Assembly (NCBI GenBank): GCA_963723765.1 | Contig: CAVRSD010000003.1 | Span: 1,116,001 to 1,180,000 of the forward strand | Reading direction: 5' to 3' | From: DATBAX01 sp963723765 | Lineage (GTDB): Bacteria > Acidobacteriota > Terriglobia > Terriglobales > Acidobacteriaceae | DNA length: 64,000 nucleotides | Shown: positions 43,555 through 51,323 of the stretch, piece after piece | How positions within the stretch are numbered: position 1 is the first letter of the stretch | Layout of the letters: every line of letters starts with the position of its first letter | Translations under genes and position numbers: made by a program | Notes under the pieces: model-generated | The model's input: the letters and a program-made list of their open reading frames with translations, nothing else | The model's database searches: none | What the model was told of the DNA's origin: nothing

Positions 43555-44136
43555 CTAATCGTCGTTGCTCGGTTTCTTGGCGTTCAGATCACAGGCTTTT
43601 CCGATGCGATCCAGGCTAAGACTTGCCGGTGTGAATTCCGCGATGTCATTCCCATCCGGAGTCCTGAATTCGACTTTGAATACATTCGCGCCAATCAGTT
43701 CCCGGACGGTGCCCTTGTCCATCGAAAGCACCCGGCCACGGAGCCAATTCCAGCCGTGACTGCTGTGGCTATTGTCTACTCGAACCAGCACCCTCAATTG
43801 CGGCTGTCCCCAAAATCCTGGCTGGTTGGGATAGCCCAGCTTCACATTGGGAACGAAATTGGCGAATTTGTATTTTCCGTTCTCGCAAAAGATTTGAATT
43901 TTCGGCTTATGGTAGGAGCTATCGCGCAGAAAATTATCCGCTTCCAGTTCGAATCGGGTCCTGTTGGCGAGCGTCATCTTGTCCTGAGAGGAAATTTGCA
44001 CCCATTTTCCGCCTGCGTTTACAGATGTAGTTGGAGCAGAGTCTTGCGCATAGGCCGAAAACCCGGCAGCACAACTTAGAAGTATGACCGCTAACATGGT
44101 TCGCTTCCCAAACATGCCTAAGAATTTATTTCCCAA
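43555..44136 (-). CDS. Exported hypothetical protein
   Basis: A 193-residue protein with signal peptide (KRTMLAVILLSCAAGFSAYA). The mature part has GGKWVQISSQDKMTLANRTRFELEADNFL, IFCENGKYKFANFVPNVKLGYP and VLVRVDNSHSSHGWNWLRGR; one Cys pair may form a disulfide (IFCENG ... IGKACDL). No known domain is recognised. It lies 20 bp downstream of the nuclease-like gene, same strand. Confidence 0.6.
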   Translation of the reverse strand: MGNKFLGMFGKRTMLAVILLSCAAGFSAYAQDSAPTTSVNAGGKWVQISSQDKMTLANRTRFELEADNFLRDSSYHKPKIQIFCENGKYKFANFVPNVKLGYPNQPGFWGQPQLRVLVRVDNSHSSHGWNWLRGRVLSMDKGTVRELIGANVFKVEFRTPDGNDIAEFTPASLSLDRIGKACDLNAKKPSNDD

Positions 44137-44156
44137 AGTAATTTCTCCTTAAGTTC

Positions 44157-44732
44157 CTATTCGCGGGATTCATCGCCTCCGACTGGCTCCAGTTCCGTTT
44201 CCAGGAAAAAGTTCGTCTCTTTTTCCATCGGCTGGATGCCCTTCGGCAACGCACCCCGGTTGTACGCGGCCATACGGTTCTTCCATTTCAGGAAGTCCGT
44301 AATGGTCTGCGGTTCTATGCGGATTTCCACCCGCCGCAGGCTGGCCAACAACAGATTCATCTCATAGTTGAACCCCACAGCCGTACGAAAGTTCTTCGCC
44401 GAACGCTGGATTACCTCAATTTTTCGCTCCCGGCATTCCAGCAGTCCCCACCCGGCAGGCAATTCTTCCCGCCGGATAAGCCCCGCAGGAGCCAGATAAA
44501 ACCGCTCACAGCCAACTCCGCTTTCCGGCTTCTGGCGAAAAGGCTTAACGCGGTCAGCTAGAAAGTCAGCTCGCGAGATCTTGCACTCCACTAGTACGGA
44601 GTGGGAAGCCTTCTTCCACCCAATGGCATCGGGCATTTCGCCGCTGGCGCAGGCCTGTTCGGACAGCACCACTCCGCAGCGATACCTCCGCAACCACGCT
44701 ACCGCTTGGGAAACTAGTTGAGCATGGGTCAT
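44157..44732 (-). CDS. PD-(D/E)XK nuclease-like protein (MmcB-like)
   Basis: A 191-residue protein. The segment MPDAIGWKKASHSVLVECKISRADFLAD holds a PD...(D/E)xK arrangement: PDAIGW supplies the Asp and VECK the Glu-x-Lys, followed by RADF, as in MmcB-like DNA-repair proteins that share this restriction-endonuclease fold. About 100 C-terminal residues have no clear motif apart from charge. No methylase or helicase neighbour exists, so a restriction role is unlikely; DNA repair or a defective nuclease fits better. Confidence 0.65.
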   Translation of the reverse strand: MTHAQLVSQAVAWLRRYRCGVVLSEQACASGEMPDAIGWKKASHSVLVECKISRADFLADRVKPFRQKPESGVGCERFYLAPAGLIRREELPAGWGLLECRERKIEVIQRSAKNFRTAVGFNYEMNLLLASLRRVEIRIEPQTITDFLKWKNRMAAYNRGALPKGIQPMEKETNFFLETELEPVGGDESRE

Positions 44733-44795
44733 GAAATCTTCGGCTTTCGTATAGATGATTTTTACTCGCAGCAGAAGAAAGAAGGAAGTGCCCGA

Positions 44796-46319
44796 CTAGT
44801 TTCGAGCTTTTAGCAAACTCCGCCGTGCTGGTTTCGGAACTCGTAACGGTTTCACCATCACCGGCCGCCGGTAGACCAACTCAACCAGATGACGAGCCCC
44901 AGCAATTTCTTCCGCGATCCGATCACGCGCAGAATAGCCTTCTGCCGCAATCACTATAGAGCCATTCTTCTGGCCAATTTCGAGGCGCCTAATTTGACCG
45001 CTGTGGTCAGAGTCAAAGGCACCCGCCAGACGGAGAATCCCTGACAGATGCAAGACACTTCGCCGTTGAGCTGGGGTCAGACCAAACAACGCTTTTTGTC
45101 CTGCTCTCGGCAACGCTCCGCGATAATAACGGGCGACGACTCCAGCCAGTTTTAGATTCGCGGCATTGCAGCCCAGGGGTGGTTTGAGCTTTTCAACCAG
45201 ACGGTAGGTGGCTTTCTCCGGCTTCTTTTCCTTAGTTGCATGTCCCACGCCATGAAGCAAAGCGGCTATTTGCAGAACGGCGCGTAAATCCGGCCCGGGT
45301 GGACTTGGACTTCGTATTGGCATGGGCAGTGCATCATAGAGTTGCAGCGCCAGGCGGGACACATGCTGGGAATGCTGAAATCCGAGATCAAGAAACGCAG
45401 CCCATTGTTTCAACCGGCGCACGGCGATGGACTCGATCTCTTTGCCTTGAGGCAATTCTGCACGCCACACGTTCCATAGCGAAGCTCCGCCCAGCATCTT
45501 GCCACGATACTTCTCAACTCTCTGGGCACGTTCCTCCATGATGCGCGTGTGCCAGCGAGAGCGCGCTTCTTCGTTCCCGGGAAATGCGTTCACTTGCAGC
45601 AGCTTTGCCCAAAGCACATCCAGATCGTGGACTTCGCCCAACAGATCTTGCAGATGTTTGAGATCGTCCTTCCACGCCGCGTGTTGTTCCGGGAGAAAGT
45701 TTTCCACGATGTATCGAAATCGTTTTATCCCAATCCGCAGGCTGTGCAAAGCCACCTGGGACCGATTGCGTAAAGCTTTGCGATGCAAGTCGTGGGCGTT
45801 CGTCCAGTGCTCCAGTGCCAGATGTTTGAACAACGCGCTTCCCGGCCTAAGTCTGGTAGCCCGGCGTGGCAATGCTGTGGTCCAGCGCCTCCACTGCTTG
45901 CGATCGAACTCCTGCAAGGCTTTGGCCGCCTCCAGCTTGAGTTGAATTTCGCTGTTTACCAGAAATTGCATCACGCTATTGGTTACGGGATCATCAGGCG
46001 ATCCGAGGCGCTGTACCCATTCCTCCATGACTTGCACATCCCGCAGTTCCCCCAGACTGCTGAAAAGCCGCTTGCCCGCCTTCTTCATCTGCTTCCAATT
46101 GGGATCGGGATCAAGCGCCATGACACCATCGGCAAGAGAGCGGCAGCGGCGCAGAGCCACACGCAGGTCATGTACTGGATCAGCAGCCAAATCCACCCCG
46201 GCGCGATCGCATTCTTCGAGCACGCGCTCCATCCACAGCGCGAGACCGGCTTTTTTGCGAACGCTTTTCTTGAGTGCGATTGCGGTAGCAGAAGACATGG
46301 GTTTGTTTTGATGGATCAT
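44796..46319 (-). CDS. CHAD domain fused to a Ppx/GppA-like HD domain
   Basis: A 507-residue protein from ATG 46319. The N-terminal CHAD domain (about 10-250) shows the conserved His/Arg/Lys pattern VHDLRVALRRCRSLADG, RALRNRSQVALHSLRIGIKRFRYIVENF and EVHDLDVLWAKL. The C-terminal half resembles the Ppx/GppA HD-like domain: QHVSRLALQLYDAL, LLHGVGHA, SGILRLAGAFDSDHSGQIRRLEI. CHAD domains bind inorganic polyphosphate; a polyP-binding or processing protein is plausible. The start is uncertain, with 46298 (MSSATA...) as an alternative. It is divergent from tauE. Confidence 0.8.
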   Translation of the reverse strand: MIHQNKPMSSATAIALKKSVRKKAGLALWMERVLEECDRAGVDLAADPVHDLRVALRRCRSLADGVMALDPDPNWKQMKKAGKRLFSSLGELRDVQVMEEWVQRLGSPDDPVTNSVMQFLVNSEIQLKLEAAKALQEFDRKQWRRWTTALPRRATRLRPGSALFKHLALEHWTNAHDLHRKALRNRSQVALHSLRIGIKRFRYIVENFLPEQHAAWKDDLKHLQDLLGEVHDLDVLWAKLLQVNAFPGNEEARSRWHTRIMEERAQRVEKYRGKMLGGASLWNVWRAELPQGKEIESIAVRRLKQWAAFLDLGFQHSQHVSRLALQLYDALPMPIRSPSPPGPDLRAVLQIAALLHGVGHATKEKKPEKATYRLVEKLKPPLGCNAANLKLAGVVARYYRGALPRAGQKALFGLTPAQRRSVLHLSGILRLAGAFDSDHSGQIRRLEIGQKNGSIVIAAEGYSARDRIAEEIAGARHLVELVYRRPVMVKPLRVPKPARRSLLKARN

Positions 46320-46414
46320 TGTCGCCGGAAAATCGACTTCGTGCCACCGCTTCTTCCCATAAGGCCTCCCGATTTCCACGCGCTGTGGCACACTATCATC
46401 ATGGCAAAAACGGA

Positions 46415-47251
46415 ATGAACGTACTCGAGTTCACTTTTCTGGTGTGCATCGGATCCATGCTCGCCGGTCTGCTCGGATCGCTGACCGGCCTCGGGGGTGG
46501 GGTCGTCCTGGTTCCCCTGCTCACAATTTTCTTCAAAGTCGATCTGCATTATGCCATCGGCGCATCTTTGGTTTCCGTGATCGCAACCTCTTCCGGCGCA
46601 GCCGCAGCCTATGTCCGGGAAGGTTTCTCCAATATTCGGATTGGCATGTTTCTGGAAATTGCCACCACTTTGGGAGCACTCCTGGGTGCGTTTTTGACCG
46701 CCAAAGTGCCTACCAGCGCGATCGCTATTATTTTCGGAGCAGTGCTGTTGTATTCGGCATATCTGTCACGCCGCACCCGCGCCAGATCGCTTGGCGACGA
46801 TCCTCCTGATCCCCTGGCAACCCGCCTGCAATTGAATGGCAGTTTCCCCACCACCGAGGGCATCCGGAATTACAACGTGTACAACGTACCCACCGGCTTC
46901 GGCCTGATGTTCGGGGCCGGCGCTTTATCAGGACTGCTCGGCATTGGCTCGGGCGCAGTAAAGGTTTTGGCCATGGATCAGGCTATGCGAGTCCCGTTCA
47001 AGGTCTCCACCACCACCAGCAACTTTATGATTGGTGTGACCGCGGCAGCCAGCGCGGGAATTTACCTTAGCCGGGGCTACATTGATCCCGGTCTCGCTAT
47101 GCCTGTAATGCTGGGCGTTCTGGCTGGCTCCCTGATTGGCGCGCGTCTTCTGGTCAAAACCGAAACCAAACAATTGCGGCTCGTATTCAGCATTGTAATC
47201 GTGTTGCTGGGATTGCAAATGATTTACCAGGGACTCGCCGGAAAGATATAA
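46415..47251 (+). CDS. TauE/SafE family sulfite/anion exporter
   Basis: A 278-residue polytopic membrane protein with about seven transmembrane helices and the two TauE/SafE half-repeats (GLLGSLTGLGGGVVLVPLL and GLLGIGSGAVKVLAMDQAM, both with the GxGxG-type turns). It exports sulfite or organosulfonate-derived anions. ATG 46415 gives a normal N-terminus. The gene 44 bp downstream is DUF1634, the usual partner of this subfamily. Confidence 0.9.
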   Translation: MNVLEFTFLVCIGSMLAGLLGSLTGLGGGVVLVPLLTIFFKVDLHYAIGASLVSVIATSSGAAAAYVREGFSNIRIGMFLEIATTLGALLGAFLTAKVPTSAIAIIFGAVLLYSAYLSRRTRARSLGDDPPDPLATRLQLNGSFPTTEGIRNYNVYNVPTGFGLMFGAGALSGLLGIGSGAVKVLAMDQAMRVPFKVSTTTSNFMIGVTAAASAGIYLSRGYIDPGLAMPVMLGVLAGSLIGARLLVKTETKQLRLVFSIVIVLLGLQMIYQGLAGKI

Positions 47252-47294
47252 GCATCGCGATTTGAATGAGAACACCTGAGCAGGAATAACTAAT

Positions 47295-47687
47295 ATGAAG
47301 AATTTATCCAAGTGGACTGACCAGCAGTTTGAAGAGATTATCGCGAATCTGTTGCGTACTGGCGTACTCCTCTCGGCTACAGTAGTTTTGCTTGGCGCGA
47401 TCATTTACATGACCCGGCATGGTTTTTCGCCGGCGGACTATCGCGTGTTTCGAGGCGAGCCCGCGGACCTGAAGAGTGTGCAAGGCATTATCGGTTATGC
47501 GTTCCACCGCCACGGTCGCGGCTTGATTCAACTCGGCCTTCTTTTGCTCATCGCCACTCCGGTGGCTCGCGTTATGTTTTCCGTATTTGGATTCGCCAGA
47601 GAACGAGACTGGATGTACGTGGGTTTTACCCTGATCGTGCTGGTCGTGCTGCTGTACAGTCTCTTTGGATCTTCCTTGATCGCATAA
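47295..47687 (+). CDS. DUF1634 membrane protein
   Basis: A 130-residue protein with three hydrophobic segments (GVLLSATVVLLGAIIYM, LLLLIATPVARVMFSVFGF, MYVGFTLIVLVVLLYSLFG) and the DUF1634 signature around HGFSPADYRVFRGEPADL and HRHGRGLIQLGLL. It is consistently found with TauE-type exporters, so it is a likely accessory subunit. Confidence 0.85.
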   Translation: MKNLSKWTDQQFEEIIANLLRTGVLLSATVVLLGAIIYMTRHGFSPADYRVFRGEPADLKSVQGIIGYAFHRHGRGLIQLGLLLLIATPVARVMFSVFGFARERDWMYVGFTLIVLVVLLYSLFGSSLIA

Positions 47688-47837
47688 GATGCAGCGCCCT
47701 CGGTTTACGAAGTTTTACGTGACTTTACCAACTCTTTACGCATATTCCCCCATCCAAAGTGTTCGTATGATAAGTAAGCTCCCTGCGTTGGAACCTTTTT
47801 GCGCATGAGCTCAAATCAGCATCTGGAGGCAACAGCA

Positions 47838-48326
47838 ATGTCATCTACAAGAATCGGCCAGAAATGGTCAAAAATCGGAGTGAGGGCACAATTGGTTGCG
47901 GCCGCATTCGCCCTCGCCATGAGTTTCTCGCTTTTCACCGGCACCGCCTTCAGCCAGGACGATCAAGGCCAGCAGGCTCCTCCTCCCCAGGGCGGAGAGA
48001 TGGGCGGTCATAAAATGGGCGGCCATCACCAGATGCCCAGTGTGGACGAACAACTCCAGCACCTCACCAAGAAGTTGAATCTAAGTGATGACCAGCAACC
48101 AAAAGTGAAGGCCATTCTGGAAGATCAGCACACCAAAATGGAAGCTCTGCACAACGATTCGTCCATCGCGCGCGAAGACAAGTTCGGCAAGATGCGCGAC
48201 ATCCGTCAGGGTTCGGACACCCAGATAAAAGCCATTCTCAACGAAGATCAGCAGAAGAAATTTGACAAGATGCAACAAGAACAGCATGACCGAATGATGC
48301 AGCACCAGGGCCCGCCCAGCGACTAG
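47838..48326 (+). CDS. Exported Spy/CpxP-like (LTxxQ) protein
   Basis: A 162-residue protein from ATG 47838, behind GGAGG. It has a signal peptide (LVAAAFALAMSFSLFTGTAFSQ), a Gln/Pro/Gly/His-rich stretch (GGHKMGGHHQMP), then an amphipathic helical part with LTKKLNLSDDQQPKVKAIL and AILNEDQQKKFDKMQ, the two LTxxQ-like units typical of Spy/CpxP periplasmic chaperones. The Met/His-rich segment may bind metal. Homology to the family is motif-level only. Confidence 0.75.
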   Translation: MSSTRIGQKWSKIGVRAQLVAAAFALAMSFSLFTGTAFSQDDQGQQAPPPQGGEMGGHKMGGHHQMPSVDEQLQHLTKKLNLSDDQQPKVKAILEDQHTKMEALHNDSSIAREDKFGKMRDIRQGSDTQIKAILNEDQQKKFDKMQQEQHDRMMQHQGPPSD

Positions 48327-48617
48327 GCTCTGGCAACCGAAAAATTCGGGACAGGAAAGCGCAAGGGGTTTGCGCTCCTGTCCCGGAGAGAAGCAAACAG
48401 AACGATTGCCTTTATTTTGACTAAAAACCCTTCGGCGCCCGGGCGTGTGGTCACCGTAAACTTCGTCTTCCTGACGGTAAAGCCACCCACGGTTCACCGT
48501 CAGGCCGGTAGATTCTGGAAAATATGCAAAACTTTGCAGTCAAATGCAAGCTGCGACAGGGGACTTGCAAGATATCAGACGGATGGGATTTTTTTTCTAG
48601 CCACAAGAACAATAATC

Positions 48618-48691
48618 GAGCTATACTTTAGTTGCCCTCCCCCAATTAACACAAAGGGCATCTCAGGACAATTTGAGACATTTCAGGTTAC
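48618..48691 (+). promoter_or_regulatory. Leader repeat copy 1 (upstream)
   Basis: TATACT-type -10 at 48622-48627, then GCCCTCCCCC, CAAAGGGCAT, CAGGACAATTT and CATTTCAGG. It is highly similar to the copy at 48744-48814. Confidence 0.6.
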
Positions 48692-48692
48692 A

Positions 48693-48722
48693 AAAAAACT
48701 CCCCGTCAATGGGGAGTTTTTT
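48693..48722 (+). terminator. Intrinsic terminator between the two leader copies
   Basis: Perfect stem AAAAAACTCCCC / GGGGAGTTTTTT with a 6-nt loop, ending in a T-run. It would end transcripts started at leader copy 1. Confidence 0.85.
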
Positions 48723-48743
48723 CTGGTCATCCTTCTGACAATC

Positions 48744-48814
48744 AAGCTATAATCTGCCAGCCCTCCCCCACTACAAAGGGCATAGCAGGACAATTCAGGA
48801 CATTTTAGGTTATG
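48744..48814 (+). promoter_or_regulatory. Leader repeat copy 2 (adjacent to start codon)
   Basis: TATAAT at 48748-48753, then GCCCTCCCCC, CAAAGGGCAT, CAGGACAATT and CATTTTAGGTT running into ATG 48812. A -35 is not obvious, so an unusual sigma or an activator may be needed. Confidence 0.6.
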
Positions 48815-50266
48815 GAATCGAATTCCCCTCAGCGGAACCTGAACCCGCGTCTGAATTCATGGAAAGAGATTGCCTCTTTCTTTGATCGTGACGAACGTAC
48901 CGTCAAGCGTTGGGAGAAGCGACGTGGGTTGCCAGTCCATCGGATGCCAGGTGGAGAACGCGGCGGAGTTTTTGCCTACACCGAGGAACTCACCGCGTGG
49001 CTGAAATCTGCACCACCGAATGATTTGGCAGATGCAGGACGCCTCGGGAATAGCTTACAAACTGCTTCCGCAAATGCAAAAGGCTTGGGAATGCCACTCG
49101 ATGAGAGTGGTGCCGTTTCCCCGACGAAACCCTCCCCCCCTCCTGTGGTTGAGCGAAAGCGGCGTCTCAAAACTTGGCTTATTTGGGGCGCCGCTGGAAT
49201 TGTGGTGGTCGCCTCGGTAACGTGGGTTCTGAAGCGGCAATTGCGGCAGGCTGCGCAATCAAGTGCGGCAGATTCTCGGTCCTCCTCGCGCACCCCAAGA
49301 GCAGAAGCGGAAGACCTGTATCTCAAAGGCCGTTTCTTTTGGAACAAACGCACACCGGATGATTTGAACAAGGCTGTCGATTACTTTACCCAAGCAATTG
49401 TTCGTGATCCCGGCTACGCAAGAGCTTACGTAGGACTGGCGGACAGCTATAACCTGTTGCGGGAATTTAGCGCCATGCCCTCCAGTGAAGCTTTCCCCCG
49501 AGCCTTGGCCGCCGCCAGAAAAGCCGTCGAGTTGGACGATCGGTCCGCAGAAGCCCACACTTCCCTGGCTTTTGCTCTTCTCTATGCGAATTTGGATGAG
49601 GCCGGCGCCGAGCGTGAGTTCAAGCGGGCCATTGCATTGGATCCCAACAATGGGCAAGCCCATCACTGGTATGCCACGGCCTTATTGGCCTTCGGACGTT
49701 TCCCCGAGTCGCTAAAAGAAATTGAAATTGCACAAAAGCTGGATCCTGCTTCCAAAGCAATTCTGGCCGACAAGGGAGTGATCCTTTTCTCTGCGGGCCA
49801 GCCGGATGCGGCGGTCACTCTTCTCAAACAAATAGAAGCTTCGGATCCATCATTCGTTTCTCCCCATCGTTACTTGTCCATGATCGCCTACCAACACAAG
49901 GACTACCCCGACTATTTCGCGGAATGGAAAGAAACAGCGATTTCCACTCAAGATGAAAAAGATCTCAGCGTTGAAAAAGCTGCGGAGTCAGGTTTTGTTG
50001 CGGGTGGGTTTCACGGAATGGTGGAAAGCATGTTGCCCATTCAAAAGAAGCTTTATCTCGAAGGGTCTCTGGGGGCATATCCTCTGGCCCATACCTATGC
50101 CCTTCTGGGTCGAAACCGCGAAGCCTTGCAATTCCTGCAGGATGCCTACAACCAGCGGGACATGGGATTGCTGTCTGTCTCCGGGGACTCTGCCTTCAAC
50201 GATCTGCACGAAGATCCCGTCTACAAGGATCTGATGGCCCAAGCAGCGATTTCTCCCCGAAATTAG
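48812..50266 (+). CDS. Membrane-anchored HTH regulator with periplasmic TPR domain
   Basis: A 484-residue protein. The N-terminal MerR-like/helix-turn-helix part reads SWKEIASFFDRDERTVKRWEKRRGLPVHRMPG (about 16-48); then a Pro-rich linker, one transmembrane helix (TWLIWGAAGIVVVASVTWVL, about 126-145), and a C-terminal region of at least six TPR-like units (AEDLYLKGRFFWNKRTPDDLNKAVDYFTQAI; AFPRALAAARKAVELD; AEREFKRAIALDPNNGQAHHWYATALL). A typical Acidobacteriota transmembrane regulator: periplasmic TPR sensing, cytoplasmic DNA binding. Target genes are unknown; its own duplicated leader suggests autoregulation. Confidence 0.85.
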   Translation: MESNSPQRNLNPRLNSWKEIASFFDRDERTVKRWEKRRGLPVHRMPGGERGGVFAYTEELTAWLKSAPPNDLADAGRLGNSLQTASANAKGLGMPLDESGAVSPTKPSPPPVVERKRRLKTWLIWGAAGIVVVASVTWVLKRQLRQAAQSSAADSRSSSRTPRAEAEDLYLKGRFFWNKRTPDDLNKAVDYFTQAIVRDPGYARAYVGLADSYNLLREFSAMPSSEAFPRALAAARKAVELDDRSAEAHTSLAFALLYANLDEAGAEREFKRAIALDPNNGQAHHWYATALLAFGRFPESLKEIEIAQKLDPASKAILADKGVILFSAGQPDAAVTLLKQIEASDPSFVSPHRYLSMIAYQHKDYPDYFAEWKETAISTQDEKDLSVEKAAESGFVAGGFHGMVESMLPIQKKLYLEGSLGAYPLAHTYALLGRNREALQFLQDAYNQRDMGLLSVSGDSAFNDLHEDPVYKDLMAQAAISPRN

Positions 50267-50395
50267 CTGAGATGACCACGGCGTATCGCGCTACAAAAAG
50301 TGTTGCTGGATTGACACAGCGTCTGTTTCAAGCCACGAATCACCCCTTACAAACACCGCGTAACTCTATAAAAACAAGCTCTATACCCTTTGGTT

Positions 50396-50447
50396 CATGA
50401 TCTGCCATTTGTTTAGGCGTAAGCGCCCAATCAGGTGGCAAATCATG
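50396..50447 (+). promoter_or_regulatory. RNA hairpin sequestering the ribosome-binding site and start of the L,D-transpeptidase
   Basis: Arm 50396-50419 pairs with 50424-50447: by hand, 21 of 24 positions pair if G-U is allowed, with a TAAG loop at 50420-50423. The right arm contains the AGGTGG ribosome-binding sequence (about 50433-50438) and the ATG 50445. It would block initiation unless melted. Not computed with a folding program. Confidence 0.6.
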
Positions 50448-51059
50448 GCCAGAACGATCAATAGTTCGAAAATTCGCAGAATCGCAGCATGGGTTCTTAT
50501 CCATTTCATGAGCGCCCTCAGCACCCCCGCTCTGGCGCAAAACCCATCCTCATCAAGCCCCGCCACGGCCACGCCGATTCATCGGCAAGTCATTGTCAGT
50601 ATTTCCGACAGGAAACTGGCAGTCCTCGAAAATGACAAGGTCATCAGCACTTTTTCCGTCTCGGTTGGCGCGGCGGTCAGTCCAAGCCCTACTGGCGAGT
50701 TCCAGATTGTCAATCGGCTGGCCAACCCCACCTACTACCACCCCGGTACGGTGATTCCGCCGGGCGGCGATAACCCAATCGGCCCACGCTGGATTGGCCT
50801 TAGCCAGAAGGGCTTTGGCATCCACGGGACAAACCAGCCACACTCCATCGGTCACGCTGCTTCGCACGGCTGCATTCGCCTTAACAATCGCGACATCGTG
50901 CGGTTCTTTCAAATGGTGAGCGTGGGCGACACGGTGTCTATTCGTAGTGAGCGTGATGAACAAATCGCTCAGATCTTCGGTGGCGTAGCCGACACCGACA
51001 CCTCCGCAGTAGCGCAGGAGAAGTCCGCCTCTCCGATCCAGGGCGGCGGTGGACAGTAA
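50445..51059 (+). CDS. L,D-transpeptidase (YkuD family), exported
   Basis: A 204-residue protein from ATG 50445, with the in-frame ATG 50397 rejected for lack of a ribosome-binding site. N-terminal membrane/signal helix (IAAWVLIHFMSALSTPALA), then the YkuD fold: QVIVSISDRKLAVLENDK, SVGAAVSPSPTGEF, and the catalytic HGTNQPHSIGHAASHGCIRLNNRD with the nucleophilic Cys in SHGCIR. Function: 3-3 cross-linking of peptidoglycan or protein attachment. The hairpin over its start suggests regulated translation. The next gene begins 30 bp later. Confidence 0.9.
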   Translation: MARTINSSKIRRIAAWVLIHFMSALSTPALAQNPSSSSPATATPIHRQVIVSISDRKLAVLENDKVISTFSVSVGAAVSPSPTGEFQIVNRLANPTYYHPGTVIPPGGDNPIGPRWIGLSQKGFGIHGTNQPHSIGHAASHGCIRLNNRDIVRFFQMVSVGDTVSIRSERDEQIAQIFGGVADTDTSAVAQEKSASPIQGGGGQ

Positions 51060-51089
51060 GCAGCACAACGAATTCATAGGAGGATCACA

Positions 51090-51242
51090 ATGCAACTCGC
51101 AATCACCGCAATGGCAGTCATGGCCGGGATGGTTTTCTCACTAGCAATCGCACTTCTGGTGGAGGAGCTAATTTTCGGCAAGGTTTTCCGCCTGTTCTTT
51201 GCCCGGCAAACGGTTCAGGCCAAATCTGGGCAGCCGCGTTAG
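51090..51242 (+). CDS. Small hydrophobic membrane protein, 50 residues
   Basis: ATG 51090 has an excellent ribosome-binding site (TAGGAGGATCACA, AGGAGG). The product reads MQLAITAMAVMAGMVFSLAI then ALLVEELIFGKVFRLFFARQ, one transmembrane segment followed by a basic amphipathic tail, stop at 51240-51242. It sits 30 bp after the L,D-transpeptidase, probably in the same operon. Function unknown; possibly an envelope-stress or scaffolding micropeptide. Confidence 0.65.
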   Translation: MQLAITAMAVMAGMVFSLAIALLVEELIFGKVFRLFFARQTVQAKSGQPR

Positions 51243-51323
51243 GCACAACCGACGACTCTAACCAGTACAGGGTGTATGCCAAGCACACGCCATCTCGCGG
51301 TTTATAATGCGCGCATTCCCAAC

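Larger units (their letters stand above)
48327..48811. other. Regulatory region with strong hairpin and tandem leader repeats
   Basis: A 485 bp gene-free region. It contains a hairpin at 48348-48384 (15 bp stem with an AA bulge, no T-run), a leader unit at 48618-48691, a terminator at 48693-48722, and a second copy of the leader at 48744-48814 that runs into the start of the HTH-TPR gene. Confidence 0.7.
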
